A stretch of 34,777 nucleotides of DNA from Clostridia bacterium (GTDB taxonomy: Bacteria; Bacillota; TC1; UBA5767): the NCBI GenBank assembly GCA_030625965.1, contig DAOUPV010000017.1, forward strand, positions 1 through 34,777, in the 5' to 3' direction. This document shows positions 8,263-16,949 of the stretch, in pieces; positions within the stretch are counted from its first letter, which is position 1, and the number at the start of each line of letters is the position of its first letter. The position numbers and the translations under genes are program-made. The notes below the pieces were generated by a model. That model saw only the letters and a program-made list of their open reading frames with translations, was not told the origin of the DNA and did no database searches.

Positions 8263-8279
8263 ATTGCGAAAATCGCAAT
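8263..8279. promoter_or_regulatory. Operator-like palindrome upstream of xdhA
   Basis: ATTGCGA-AAA-TCGCAAT is a perfect 7-3-7 inverted repeat, about 120 bases before the xdhA start. It is too small and lacks a U tract for a terminator. Its position makes it a candidate binding site, perhaps for the adjacent PucR-type protein. No second copy was found in the other leaders by eye. Confidence 0.4.
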
Positions 8280-8397
8280 AGCACTGCTCTCATATTTCGT
8301 TTATTACACAGGGTACTTCTCATAAATAAAGAATAGATATTAACGTAAAGACTACCATAGAAGGTCTTAGATACTACATTTTAAGAAGGAGGAGTAA

Positions 8398-10689
8398 ATG
8401 AGTTTTAAGTGTGTAAATCAGAGAGTAATTCGAAAAGATATTGTTGCCAAGGTAACAGGAAGAGCACGGTATACTGCGGATCGAACTGAACGGGAGATGC
8501 TGTATGGTGCTTTGGTAAGAAGCAAGGTAGCCCATGGCTATGTGAAATCAATTGACACCAGTAAAGCAGAGCAGCTTCCTGGCGTTATCAAGGTGGTAAC
8601 TTATGATGATTTGAAAGCGATTAAATTCCCTACGTGCGGGCATCCGCATAGCGTAATTGTGGAAAAGAGGGATATCGCCGACAAGACGGTGTTCACCAAT
8701 CATGTGCGGCATTTTGGCGATGAGATCGCGGGAGTGGTCGCTGTAGATTCGTATACAGCAAGAAAAGCGGCTGAGCTGGTAGAAGTGGAGTATGAAAAGT
8801 TACCGGTATACCTCGAATCGGAGGAAGCTCTACAAGAGGGTGCGAAAGAAATCCATGACGGGTCAAAAAACATCGTAAAAGAAGATGAGTATGAATTGGG
8901 TTCAGATGTGGAACCGATTTTTGAATCAGCTGACTATGTGCTGGAGGAAGACTATGATATATCACCAGTCAAGCATTGTCACTTGGAAAACCAGATTGCT
9001 TACGCCTACCAAGATGCTGAGCAGCGAATTGTAGTGGTATCCGCCACTCAGATTCCACATATCGTAAGGAGGATCCTATCGCAGGCATTTGAACTTCCTT
9101 ACAGTAAGTTTCGGATCATTAAGCCATATGTAGGAGGCGGTTTCGGCAATAAGCAAGATGTAGTCGTAGAACCTCAGGTCGTTGCTCTGAGTCTCGCGGT
9201 TGGTGGAAAACCGGTCCTGATAGAATACTCCAGGGAAGAACAGATGGTAGCCACCAGAACGAGACATGCTGTCAAGATTAGCTTGAAGAGCGGCTTCAAT
9301 AAGGACGGTGAGATCTTGGCGCAGAAAGCGGTAATCGTTTCTAATGGAGGCGGATATGCAGCCCATGGACATGCCATTACAGAGACGATGGCTGGTAACT
9401 TCATGCAGACCTACATGAGCATTAAGAATTTTAAATCTGAGCAGATTACAACCTATACCAACCTTCCTGTAGCCGGAGCCATGCGTGCTTATGGCGTACC
9501 GCAGATTTCATTTGCCGTCGAATCACATTTGGATAGCATCGCAGGGATGCTGCAATTGGACCCAGCCGCATTAAGAGATATCAATATGACTGAAGACGAT
9601 CTCAATAACGAATTTACGGGAGTCGATTATTCCATAAAGGGATTGAAGGAAGCAATTGAAAGAGGCAAGGAACGAATCTCATGGAATGAGAAGCAGAAAG
9701 CCTACCAAGGACAGATAGGTGAAAAGAGAAAGGGTGTCGGTATGGCTTGCTTTACCTTTGATTCCGGTACGTGGCCGTATTATCCGGAATTGGCAGGAGC
9801 CAATATCACGATGAACCAGGATGGACACCTTTACATGCATCTCGGGGCGGTGGAGATCGGCCAAGGATCGGATACGGTATTTTGCCAGATGGCAGCTGAG
9901 ACGACTGGGGTATCCTATGACAATGTTCACATCAATTCGCTGACGGATACGGATTACTCTCCATTTGATACCGGTGCTTATGGCACCAGGCAGACGTATA
10001 TTACCGGCCAAGCTGTAGTAAAAGCAGCAGAAATTATTTATGGGAAGATCCTTGAAAAAGCCGCGAATCTCTTGGATGTCGGATCAGAGAAGCTGGATGT
10101 CGCTGATGACTATGTGATCGATAAGGCAAGTAAGCGACAGCTGATGTCTCTGGCGGATCTTGCGCTAAACACCTACTATAACGAAGAATCAGGAGAAGTG
10201 ATTACCTGCAGCGTTAGCAATCAGGTCAAGAGCAACTCCATCAATACCGGTGTGTGTTTCACTGAAGTAGAAGTAGATATCACCACTGGCAAAGTGGATA
10301 TTCTGGATATATTCAATATTCACGACTGTGGCACGGTGATCAATCCTGATACGGCAGAAGGTCAGGTCCATGGTGGTATAAGCATGGGTATCGGATATGC
10401 CTTGATGGAAACCATGTTGTTCAATAAGGACGGTCTCCCTCTGAATGATAATCTGCTGGACTACAAACTGCCTACTACCTTGGATCATCCTGATTTGGGT
10501 GCGGATTTCGTTGAGACTTATTCTGAAACCGGACCCTTTGGGGCTAAAGGTCTGAGTGAACCGACAACCGTACCGACAGCGCCCGCGATTCGAAATGCGA
10601 TTCTTAATGCCACAGGTGTGAAAGTGAATAGCTTGCCCATGAATCCACAATGTCTGTTCGAGAATTTCAAAGATGCAGGTTTAATATAG
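8398..10689 (+). CDS. xdhA: Xanthine dehydrogenase-type molybdenum hydroxylase, molybdopterin-binding subunit
   Basis: A 763-residue catalytic subunit, close in length and sequence pattern to E. coli XdhA. Recognisable blocks in order are YVGGGFGNKQD in the molybdopterin-binding region, GAMRAYGVPQISFAVES with the active-site arginine, VEIGQGSDTVFCQMAAE, VHGGISMGIGYALMET, and GPFGAKGLSEPT with the catalytic glutamate. The last block reads GLSEP where many homologues have GLGEP or GVGEP. XdhA hydroxylates purine or related heterocycles with oxygen from water and passes electrons through the Fe-S and FAD subunits. AGGAGGAG precedes the ATG, and the gene starts a tight operon with the other two subunits. 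Xanthine or hypoxanthine is the default substrate; a pteridine is possible given the neighbours. Confidence 0.93.
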   Translation: MSFKCVNQRVIRKDIVAKVTGRARYTADRTEREMLYGALVRSKVAHGYVKSIDTSKAEQLPGVIKVVTYDDLKAIKFPTCGHPHSVIVEKRDIADKTVFTNHVRHFGDEIAGVVAVDSYTARKAAELVEVEYEKLPVYLESEEALQEGAKEIHDGSKNIVKEDEYELGSDVEPIFESADYVLEEDYDISPVKHCHLENQIAYAYQDAEQRIVVVSATQIPHIVRRILSQAFELPYSKFRIIKPYVGGGFGNKQDVVVEPQVVALSLAVGGKPVLIEYSREEQMVATRTRHAVKISLKSGFNKDGEILAQKAVIVSNGGGYAAHGHAITETMAGNFMQTYMSIKNFKSEQITTYTNLPVAGAMRAYGVPQISFAVESHLDSIAGMLQLDPAALRDINMTEDDLNNEFTGVDYSIKGLKEAIERGKERISWNEKQKAYQGQIGEKRKGVGMACFTFDSGTWPYYPELAGANITMNQDGHLYMHLGAVEIGQGSDTVFCQMAAETTGVSYDNVHINSLTDTDYSPFDTGAYGTRQTYITGQAVVKAAEIIYGKILEKAANLLDVGSEKLDVADDYVIDKASKRQLMSLADLALNTYYNEESGEVITCSVSNQVKSNSINTGVCFTEVEVDITTGKVDILDIFNIHDCGTVINPDTAEGQVHGGISMGIGYALMETMLFNKDGLPLNDNLLDYKLPTTLDHPDLGADFVETYSETGPFGAKGLSEPTTVPTAPAIRNAILNATGVKVNSLPMNPQCLFENFKDAGLI

Positions 10690-10699
10690 GGAGGAATAT

Positions 10700-11578
10700 A
10701 TGTTTGATATCAGCAACTACAGAGAAGCGTTAAGCGTAAAAGACGCGATGACATATCTTAAGGAAGATCCGAGTAGTATGGTCATCGCAGGTGGAACCGA
10801 TGTGCTTATTAAGGTCAGGGAAGGGAAACTGGCGGGTAGCAGCCTGGTCGGCATCCATAAGATAGATGACTTGAAAGGGATATGCAAGGATGCCAACGGA
10901 GATATTCATATCGGGTCGTTGGTATGCTTCACCCAATTGGAAGAAGATGAAATTATAAAAGAGAATGTAGACTATCTGGGCAAAGCTGGAGGCACCATGG
11001 GTGGCCCGCAGCTGAGAAACATTGCAACAATCGGAGGTAATGTCTGCAACGGAGTGACATCGGCGGATAGTGGATCTATGTTGGTTTGCTTGAATGCGAA
11101 CCTGAAGCTCTCAAGCATCGATGGTGAAAGAATTATGCCCATCAGCGACTTTTACATGGGACCTGGCAAAGTGGATCTTAGAGCGGGGGAACTACTGACC
11201 GACATCATCATTATGAAAGAAGATTACGAAGGTTTCACCGGAAAATACATCAAATTCAGTCAAAGAAGGGCGATGGATATCGCGACGATCGGCTGCTCAG
11301 TTATGCTGAAGCAAAAAGGGGGAGTAATAACTGATTTCAGATTGGGTTATGGGGTGGCGGCACCTACGCCGGTAAGATGCCCTGTAGCGGAAGCGTTTGC
11401 TGTTGGTAAAAAAGCTACTGAAGAAAATGCCAAAGCAATAGGAGAAAAAGCCTTGGAGGATGTAATGCCGAGGGATTCCTGGAGGGGATCAAAAGCTTTC
11501 AGACAGCAATTGATCAAGGAACTGGCCAGAAAGGCGATTGAAGAATTGGCAGGACTGAGAGGTGGGCAAGATGCTTAA
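10700..11578 (+). CDS. xdhB: Xanthine dehydrogenase-type FAD-binding subunit
   Basis: A 292-residue protein of the CO dehydrogenase flavoprotein/XdhB type. It opens MFDISNYREALSVKDAM. The FAD-binding segments are VIAGGTDVLIK near residue 35 and NIATIGGNVCNGVTSADS near residue 112, followed by RRAMDIATIGCSVML and the C-terminal SWRGSKAFRQQLI. It carries electrons from the Fe-S subunit to NAD+ or another acceptor. It starts ten bases after the xdhA stop with GGGAGGA in front, and its stop overlaps the next start by eight bases, so the three subunits are co-translated. Confidence 0.93.
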   Translation: MFDISNYREALSVKDAMTYLKEDPSSMVIAGGTDVLIKVREGKLAGSSLVGIHKIDDLKGICKDANGDIHIGSLVCFTQLEEDEIIKENVDYLGKAGGTMGGPQLRNIATIGGNVCNGVTSADSGSMLVCLNANLKLSSIDGERIMPISDFYMGPGKVDLRAGELLTDIIIMKEDYEGFTGKYIKFSQRRAMDIATIGCSVMLKQKGGVITDFRLGYGVAAPTPVRCPVAEAFAVGKKATEENAKAIGEKALEDVMPRDSWRGSKAFRQQLIKELARKAIEELAGLRGGQDA

Positions 11579-12035
11579 GCAAATCAATATCACCTTAAAT
11601 GGTGTAGAAAGATCTGTGGAAATCGATGAACGAGAATCTCTGCTAGAGGTCTTACGCGACAAACTGTATATGACTTCTGTCAAACATGGATGTGGCGTAG
11701 GAGAATGTGGTGCCTGTGCGGTACTTATCGATGGTGTGGCCATTGATTCCTGTATCTACTTGGCTACATGGGCAGATGGCAAAGAGATCAGGACGGTGGA
11801 AGGTTTCGAACAGGATGGTGAACTTAATGCCATGCAAGAAGCCTTCGTAGAAGAAGGTGCGGTCCAATGCGGATTTTGCATTCCGGGATTTCTGGTTTCT
11901 GCGACTGAGCTGAAGGAGACGAATAAGAGCTACACCAGAGATGAAGTGAGAAAAGCATTATCTGGCCATTTATGCAGATGTACCGGCTACCAAAAGATTG
12001 TAGAAGCGACGGAGAAAGGTTTAGAGAAAGAGTAG
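11571..12035 (+). CDS. xdhC: Xanthine dehydrogenase-type [2Fe-2S] subunit
   Basis: A 154-residue subunit with both [2Fe-2S] clusters. The plant-ferredoxin-like N-terminal cluster is in CGVGECGACAVLIDG with a further cysteine in DSCIYL. The C-terminal cluster is in QCGFCIPGFLVSA and CRCTGYQKIVEA. The ATG inside the xdhB stop region, preceded by GAGAGG, is preferred over a GTG three codons earlier. It wires the molybdenum site to the FAD subunit. A clear terminator lies 25 bases after the stop and closes the operon. The name follows E. coli usage (xdhC for the Fe-S subunit, not the sulfurtransferase chaperone of the same name elsewhere). Confidence 0.93.
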   Translation: MLKQINITLNGVERSVEIDERESLLEVLRDKLYMTSVKHGCGVGECGACAVLIDGVAIDSCIYLATWADGKEIRTVEGFEQDGELNAMQEAFVEEGAVQCGFCIPGFLVSATELKETNKSYTRDEVRKALSGHLCRCTGYQKIVEATEKGLEKE

Positions 12036-12060
12036 AATTACTGAATAGTATAATAAATAA

Positions 12061-12098
12061 CAAGAGCTAAGAAAGGGTTGCTTTCTTAGCTCTTGTTT
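12061..12098 (+). terminator. Intrinsic terminator of the xdhABC operon
   Basis: A perfect 15-bp stem (CAAGAGCTAAGAAAG with its complement) and a 5-nt loop run into a short T stretch ending TTTTGATTT. Confidence 0.9.
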
Positions 12099-12452
12099 TG
12101 ATTTATATCAACTTTTAGGGAGCTGGATCTTGCAACAAAATATGCTCAAAGTGAGTAAGTAGTTTCTGGGGTGATTCTGATGGAACAATACGAGAAGCGT
12201 TTAATCTATTAAACAGATTTGCTGAAACCACTACAAACACCCTAATCCATGGAAATGAAGCATTTTCATGCTGTAGCTTTGTGAAGATGGCTAAAGAAGA
12301 GCTTCATCACATCAATGTTAGCATTAGGATATGTCAGATGTTCTTAGTATCAAGTCTAGAAGAACTGAAGATGCTCAAAATATTGTATAATGGGTATGAA
12401 CATGGTTACTGACTTTGTTGCAGAAAGTATGAAAAGAAGGAGGGTAAGAATA
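12099..12452 (+). other. Intergenic region with an open frame lacking a start
   Basis: About 350 bases between the xdh terminator and the flavoprotein. One frame stays open from 12155 to 12411, reading for example REAFNLLNRFAETTTN and LHHINVSIRICQMFLVSS. It has no start codon near its beginning and no ribosome site, and I recognise no family. It could be the tail of a deleted gene. A TATAAT (12386-12391) ahead of the flavoprotein may be its -10 box, without a clear -35. Confidence 0.35.
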
Positions 12453-13139
12453 ATGACAAAAGCTAAGATCCTAGGTATTTGCGGAAGCCATCGCAAGGGT
12501 GGTGCTACAGAATATTGCGTAAAAGAAGCTTTGAAGTCATCTGAATCGGTTCCCGGTGTAGAAACAGAATTCGTGTCACTTCAAGGGAAGAAAATCATGC
12601 ACTGTATTCATTGTAATAAATGCATCAAGGATGGTACCTTATGTGTCATCAAAGATGATTTTCAAGAAATTCAAGAGAAGTTTCTGGAAGCAGACGGTTA
12701 TATCCTTGGAAGCCCTGTCTACCAAATGAATTCTACTCCTTTAATACAAGATTTTTGCAGCCGGTTGCGACCGACCTATTTGGTATACCCCGGCCACTTC
12801 GCAAATCGTGTTGGTGGGGCAATTGCTACTGGCGGTACACGTCATGGGGGTCAGGAAATGACACTTTTGACTTTGAGAAATGTTTTTTTGACATACGAGA
12901 TTTTAACTACTGGCGGTCCGGGCGGTAATTATTGCGGAGCAGCTGTATGGTCTCAAGATAAAAAGGAACTAGGTGCCAAAGAAGACTTAGTCGGCATGCA
13001 AAAAGTTACTGGACTTGGTAGAAGAGTAGCTGAAGCCGCACTGATCTTAAAGGCAGGGAAACAAGCACTTAAGGATGAGGGCGTTGAGTTGAAAAAAGAG
13101 GATTTGTGGTTTAAAGATCATTATAAGGATATTGAGTAG
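12453..13139 (+). CDS. Iron-sulfur flavoprotein (NADPH-dependent FMN reductase-like fold)
   Basis: A 228-residue flavodoxin-like protein. The FMN phosphate loop is GICGSHRKGGATEY near the N-terminus. The compact cysteine motif CIHCNKCIKDGTLC (Cys51, 54, 57, 64) matches the [4Fe-4S] motif of the iron-sulfur flavoprotein (Isf) family. SPVYQMNSTPLIQDF and GGTRHGGQEMTL are the usual flavin-contact loops. Isf proteins shuttle electrons in anaerobes, often from ferredoxin. The ATG after AAGGAGGG is preferred over GTG or ATG codons further upstream. It lies between a molybdenum hydroxylase and the reductase/deaminase genes, so it may supply or accept electrons for this pathway. That role is inferred from position only. 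Confidence 0.85.
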   Translation: MTKAKILGICGSHRKGGATEYCVKEALKSSESVPGVETEFVSLQGKKIMHCIHCNKCIKDGTLCVIKDDFQEIQEKFLEADGYILGSPVYQMNSTPLIQDFCSRLRPTYLVYPGHFANRVGGAIATGGTRHGGQEMTLLTLRNVFLTYEILTTGGPGGNYCGAAVWSQDKKELGAKEDLVGMQKVTGLGRRVAEAALILKAGKQALKDEGVELKKEDLWFKDHYKDIE

Positions 13140-13308
13140 AGAGGGTCCGCGTGGTATGAGAGACAGGGGTTTAACGGTGTTGCATACTTTTTAATATGTA
13201 AGTGAAGTGTCTACGATACTACGTGAGACCTCAGATCATTGAATTATCGCTGCGGATTGTGCACATAACTTGATAATGAGGATGTTGAAGTGTTTGGGAG
13301 AGCAGCCT

Positions 13309-14085
13309 ATGGGTATAATTACAGATCTACATACACATATATGCCGAACCCCTTGGAAAGAGATGCATTTGACTGCCCGTGAAAACCACTTGAAGTATAT
13401 AGGGATCAGTGAGCACGTATACCAGTTGCAGGAAACCCGGGCACTAATGGGAGACTTTTTCCTGGAAGGAAGAGTCTATGAAATAGAGGAATACTTTCAG
13501 ATCTTACAGTCTCTCCAAGAGGATGATGTGCACGTTTTGCGTGGAGTGGAGCTAGATTACTTACCTGAGATCATGCCACGATTGCGTCAGAGACTCACAG
13601 AGTATCCTTTTGATTATGTGATAGGTGCCGTGCATGAATTAGATGGTTGGGATATTCATACCTATAGGGATAAACCGGACATATCCCCGGAAAGTTTATG
13701 GCTAAAATATTTCGATGCACAACTCGACTTGTTGGAACATGGATGCATACAAATATTGGCGCACCCGCTACGCTTGGCTGTTACTGAAAAACAATTTACA
13801 CCGCTTGTTGAGGAAAGATTGATTGATTTGGTCCAAAGGGCCTCCCAAAAAGATGTTGCGGTTGAAATCAATGCCAAAGACGTTATATTGGCACCTAGTT
13901 TGGCCAGGGTGATGGTACAAGCCAGTCATAGAAATAAGGCGATGATAACGACCGGGACAGATGCCCACTATCCGGAGGAGCTGAACCGGGGAATTGCTAC
14001 ACTACAGACTCTTCTAAGCGATGGGAATCTGGAAAGAACAGTAATTTTCATCAATCAGATTGCTGTGTCAGTAAGCGGACTATGA
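13309..14085 (+). CDS. PHP-domain metal-dependent phosphoesterase
   Basis: A 258-residue PHP-superfamily protein, the size of histidinol-phosphatase-like hydrolases. The metal-binding motifs are all visible: DLHTHI at the N-terminus, SEHVYQL, GVELDYL, GAVHELDGW, LAHPLRL, VEINAK, and TGTDAHYPEEL near the C-terminus. Such enzymes remove phosphate from small molecules with a tri-metal centre. No histidine operon surrounds it. In this context it could dephosphorylate a pathway intermediate, for instance a phosphorylated pterin side chain, but the sequence does not show this. GGGAG lies eight bases before the chosen ATG; in-frame codons upstream lack a ribosome site. Confidence 0.82.
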   Translation: MGIITDLHTHICRTPWKEMHLTARENHLKYIGISEHVYQLQETRALMGDFFLEGRVYEIEEYFQILQSLQEDDVHVLRGVELDYLPEIMPRLRQRLTEYPFDYVIGAVHELDGWDIHTYRDKPDISPESLWLKYFDAQLDLLEHGCIQILAHPLRLAVTEKQFTPLVEERLIDLVQRASQKDVAVEINAKDVILAPSLARVMVQASHRNKAMITTGTDAHYPEELNRGIATLQTLLSDGNLERTVIFINQIAVSVSGL

Positions 14086-14487
14086 TTATTTTGCGTAATG
14101 TAACATTCGGTACGCATATTGAGGTAGGCGCTAGTTTTGCTTTCTTGCCAAAAGCCAGAGGCTAGTGTAGAATTGAGGCGTGGAACCAGTTCCACGGGCT
14201 ATTTGCTACATGCAGCATACAAGTGGAGGCTTCTGTGATCGAGAGAATGAAAGAGTATATCGCATATCTGAATATTTTCTAACTGTCGGAGTACACTCGC
14301 AGACAAGTTGGAAATTTGAGTGAAGCTGCATGGTCAGGCGCCTAGGCGCATGTGTCATGTGGTGCGAGGAAGCTATGAGAAAAAAAGAAAAAGTCTTTAT
14401 CACGCGCCTGAATATTTTTTAAATGATGGAAGCAGTTACGATGGTAGAATTTACGTAGATCGTTTATTAGATTCAGGAGGCAAAATT
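14086..14487 (+). other. Leader region with two palindromes and a duplicated mini-frame
   Basis: About 400 bases before the first RibD-type reductase. A nested inverted repeat occupies 14092-14116 (TGCGTA/TACGCA around AATGT-A-ACATT). A perfect 8-2-8 palindrome, CGTGGAACCAGTTCCACG, is at 14179-14196. Further on, two similar short frames both end in LNIF-stop: MKEYIAYLNIF (start 14247) and MRKKEKVFITRLNIF (start 14374, after GAGG). The DNA around the stops is nearly the same (CTGAATATTTT). These could be leader peptides, a tandem duplication, or decayed sequence. The long frame upstream of the reductase ATG is not needed to explain the gene. Confidence 0.4.
14179..14196. promoter_or_regulatory. 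Operator-like palindrome upstream of the reductase-deaminase-FolB cluster
   Basis: CGTGGAAC-CA-GTTCCACG is perfectly symmetric and not followed by a T run, so it is more like a protein-binding site than a terminator. It is the best candidate control site for the genes that follow. Confidence 0.4.
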
Positions 14488-15501
14488 ATGGGAAAACTTT
14501 TTATGATGGATTTTGAGACGGAGCAAATTAAGTTGAATGTTTGTTACCAGAACGAGGAAATCCTTGAAGCGATACAGTCTGAAAGCCCGGACCGGGCCAT
14601 GAAAAAGGTGAACGAGGTGTATGGGGAGCTATTGTTCCCGCCTGCTCCGGATGACCGGCCGTATACGTTTTGTTCAGTCGTGTTGTCCGCTGACGGAAAG
14701 ATGTCCTACAGCAACAATCAGCACGGGTCACTGATTGGAAAAGAGAATTATCTGGACCCTGACGGTTCCTTGGCTGACTGGTGGTTCTTGAACGCTCTCA
14801 GAGCTTATGCTGATGGCGTTATTGTCGGTGCGAGAACATTGCAGTGTGAAAAATTTGCCACTAGCCATGTATTTGACAGGGAAATGGCCGCTCAAAGAAT
14901 CGAGGAGATGGGGAAACCTGCTCATCCGTTGAACGTCGTGATTTCTTTTGATGCCACGGACATTCCTTTCGACCATCTGATTTTCAATGTGGACCCGGAA
15001 GAGAAGTTTCCGGTAATCGTAGCAACTTCACCGCAGGGTGGAGAATACATTTCCGGGAATCTGAAGAAGGAACACATCATTCTTGGTCCTTACCAGGACA
15101 AAGACGAAATCGATGAAGAACAGATCAGGTCAATCAAAGAGGCATTGCAGGACCAAAGTATCATACCAGTCATCCTGACTGGGCAAGAGAACCGCCCAGA
15201 TTCCAGAGTACTGCTTTATCTTTTGCGGAAACTTGGGTTAGAGCGCTTGCTACTGGAATCACCCAGTTACAACTGGCATCTAATGGAACAGGAAATGCTG
15301 GATGAGTATTTCATCAATTACTCCATGGTATATGCCGGGGGAGGTATTACACCGGGATATAACCGGGGTTTTGAGCATGACAACCATCCTCATGCCAAAA
15401 TCCTTACAGTTGGCACCCATAATTCTAACTTCATATTCACCAGACAAAAGGTTTTCTACGGTGTAAGTAGCCAGGAAGATCTTAGTAAGTACAAGTATTA
15501 G
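14488..15501 (+). CDS. RibD C-terminal-like (DHFR-fold) NAD(P)H reductase, copy 1
   Basis: A 337-residue protein. The core resembles the reductase domain of RibD: PYTFCSVVLSADGKMSYS (usual form: a hydrophobic strand then S-DGK), then ADGVIVGARTLQ, LNVVISF, PVIVATSP and LGLERLLLESP. RibD reductases use NADPH to reduce a ribosylaminopyrimidinedione and share the DHFR fold. This protein has no deaminase domain and carries an unusual insert, GKENYLDPDGSLADWWFLN, also found in the second copy (30549-31511). There are no rib genes around it, so riboflavin synthesis is unlikely. A reductase of a dihydropteridine, lumazine or similar ring is proposed. AGGAGG lies seven bases before the chosen ATG. 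Thirty-one bases separate it from the amidohydrolase. Confidence 0.8.
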   Translation: MGKLFMMDFETEQIKLNVCYQNEEILEAIQSESPDRAMKKVNEVYGELLFPPAPDDRPYTFCSVVLSADGKMSYSNNQHGSLIGKENYLDPDGSLADWWFLNALRAYADGVIVGARTLQCEKFATSHVFDREMAAQRIEEMGKPAHPLNVVISFDATDIPFDHLIFNVDPEEKFPVIVATSPQGGEYISGNLKKEHIILGPYQDKDEIDEEQIRSIKEALQDQSIIPVILTGQENRPDSRVLLYLLRKLGLERLLLESPSYNWHLMEQEMLDEYFINYSMVYAGGGITPGYNRGFEHDNHPHAKILTVGTHNSNFIFTRQKVFYGVSSQEDLSKYKY

Positions 15502-15532
15502 AAGTGAAATGCAGTTAGAAGGAGGAATAGAC

Positions 15533-16876
15533 ATGTTACAAGCAGATATATGGTTACGCGGAGGAAGTCTGGTTCATGAGGACGGACGCATCGAAAAAAG
15601 GGATATGCTGATTTCTGATGGAAAGATTGATAGGATCATGCACCCGCATCGGAACGTGGAAGTCCAGGCCAAGCAGATCATCAACCTCAAGGGCAAGTAT
15701 GTGATGCCAGGCTTAGTCAATACCCATACCCATCTGTTCCAGACTTGGTTCAAGGGATTGGGCCGGGATTTGAAACTAATAGATTGGCTGGCGGCTTCAA
15801 TTAGGCCTAATGCACCAAAACTGACCCGGGAGGACTGCTACTACGGAGCCTTGCTGGGCGCCATGGATACGGTGATGTCAGGTGGCACATCCATCATGGA
15901 CTTCATGTACGCCAATGAGAAGAAGGACTCAATCCTGGGTGCCATCGACGCACTGGATGATTTGGGTGTTCGGGCGGTCATGGGCCGTGGAATCATTGAT
16001 GTAAAACTGGAAGATGAGAACCACAACCGATTGGTAGAGACACCGGACCAGGTCGTTGAACAGCTGGATAGGCTAAGGGACTATGTCAACGATAAGGACC
16101 GATTGGATATCGGCATTGCAGGCAGTGTGTTCTGGGCCATTTCCGAGGAAGGCTTCGCTACTATCCGGGATTATGCAGATAAACATAAGGTTACCGTAGC
16201 CTTGCATGCTTCGGAGACCGATGATGACAACCAGGATAGCATGCGCCGTTTCGGCATGAGGATGTTCCCCTATTTGGAGAGTATCGGATTTCTTCAGGAA
16301 TGGCTGACCGCAGTACACTGCGTGACCTTGGACGAGACGGATATGGACCTGATTGAGAAGAACAAAATCAAGGTATCCTACAACCCCATGAGCAACCTGA
16401 TTCTGGGATCTGGCATACCACCCATGGAAGAACTGAGAAGGCGCGGCGTGACTATCGGTCTGGGAACAGATGGAGCGGCCTCCAGCGATTCTCAGGACAT
16501 GCTGGAGGCTATCAAGCTGGCGGCTATCTTGCAGAAAGGGGCCAACCAGGACCCAACGGCCTTCAAGGCGGCAGATGTTCTGCAGATGGCTACCTTAGGT
16601 GGTGCACACTGTATGGGTATTGCGGATAAGACTGGTAGTTTTGAGGCAGGCAAAAGGGCTGATCTCTTTGTCTACAACCCACGGTGCATAAAGTCAGCGC
16701 CTGTCTATAATCCGGTGAACTCACTGGTCTACGCTTCGGACACGAGCAGCGTGGAGATGGTGCTCGTCGATGGCAAGGTCATCTACCGGGACGGAAGGTT
16801 TACTAACGTGAACCAGGAGGACGTGCTGGATTGGGTGGAGGACGTTAAAGCTAAGTTTGATACGCAGGACAAATAG
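15533..16876 (+). CDS. Amidohydrolase of the guanine/8-oxoguanine/isoxanthopterin deaminase type (ATZ/TRZ/SsnA-like)
   Basis: A 447-residue metal-dependent amidohydrolase, COG0402-like. The mononuclear metal site is complete: His65 and His67 in NTHTHLFQTW, His225 in LHASETDDDN with the catalytic Glu228, His262 in AVHCVTLDE, and Asp313 in GLGTDGAASSDSQDM. The C-terminal part returns to the beta-sandwich with ADLFVYNP. This clade deaminates aminated heterocycles including guanine, 8-oxoguanine, isoxanthopterin, triazines and adenosine derivatives. AGGAGGAAT precedes the ATG. Placed between a DHFR-fold reductase and FolB-like proteins, it is the candidate enzyme that replaces the ring 2-amino group by oxygen. 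The exact substrate cannot be read from the sequence. Confidence 0.88.
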   Translation: MLQADIWLRGGSLVHEDGRIEKRDMLISDGKIDRIMHPHRNVEVQAKQIINLKGKYVMPGLVNTHTHLFQTWFKGLGRDLKLIDWLAASIRPNAPKLTREDCYYGALLGAMDTVMSGGTSIMDFMYANEKKDSILGAIDALDDLGVRAVMGRGIIDVKLEDENHNRLVETPDQVVEQLDRLRDYVNDKDRLDIGIAGSVFWAISEEGFATIRDYADKHKVTVALHASETDDDNQDSMRRFGMRMFPYLESIGFLQEWLTAVHCVTLDETDMDLIEKNKIKVSYNPMSNLILGSGIPPMEELRRRGVTIGLGTDGAASSDSQDMLEAIKLAAILQKGANQDPTAFKAADVLQMATLGGAHCMGIADKTGSFEAGKRADLFVYNPRCIKSAPVYNPVNSLVYASDTSSVEMVLVDGKVIYRDGRFTNVNQEDVLDWVEDVKAKFDTQDK

Positions 16877-16949
16877 AGTTTGAGTTGAATCGCGGCATAA
16901 CCGGTATACCGGAGTTGATGATAGAACAAATAGAAAAGGAGAATTAATT

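Noticed and set aside
12155-12411. Open frame between the xdh terminator and the flavoprotein as a gene
   Set aside because: No start codon near its beginning and no ribosome site; noted only as a possible remnant.
14320-14487. N-terminal extension of the first RibD-like reductase
   Set aside because: AGGAGG with proper spacing precedes the internal ATG, and the second copy has no such extension.
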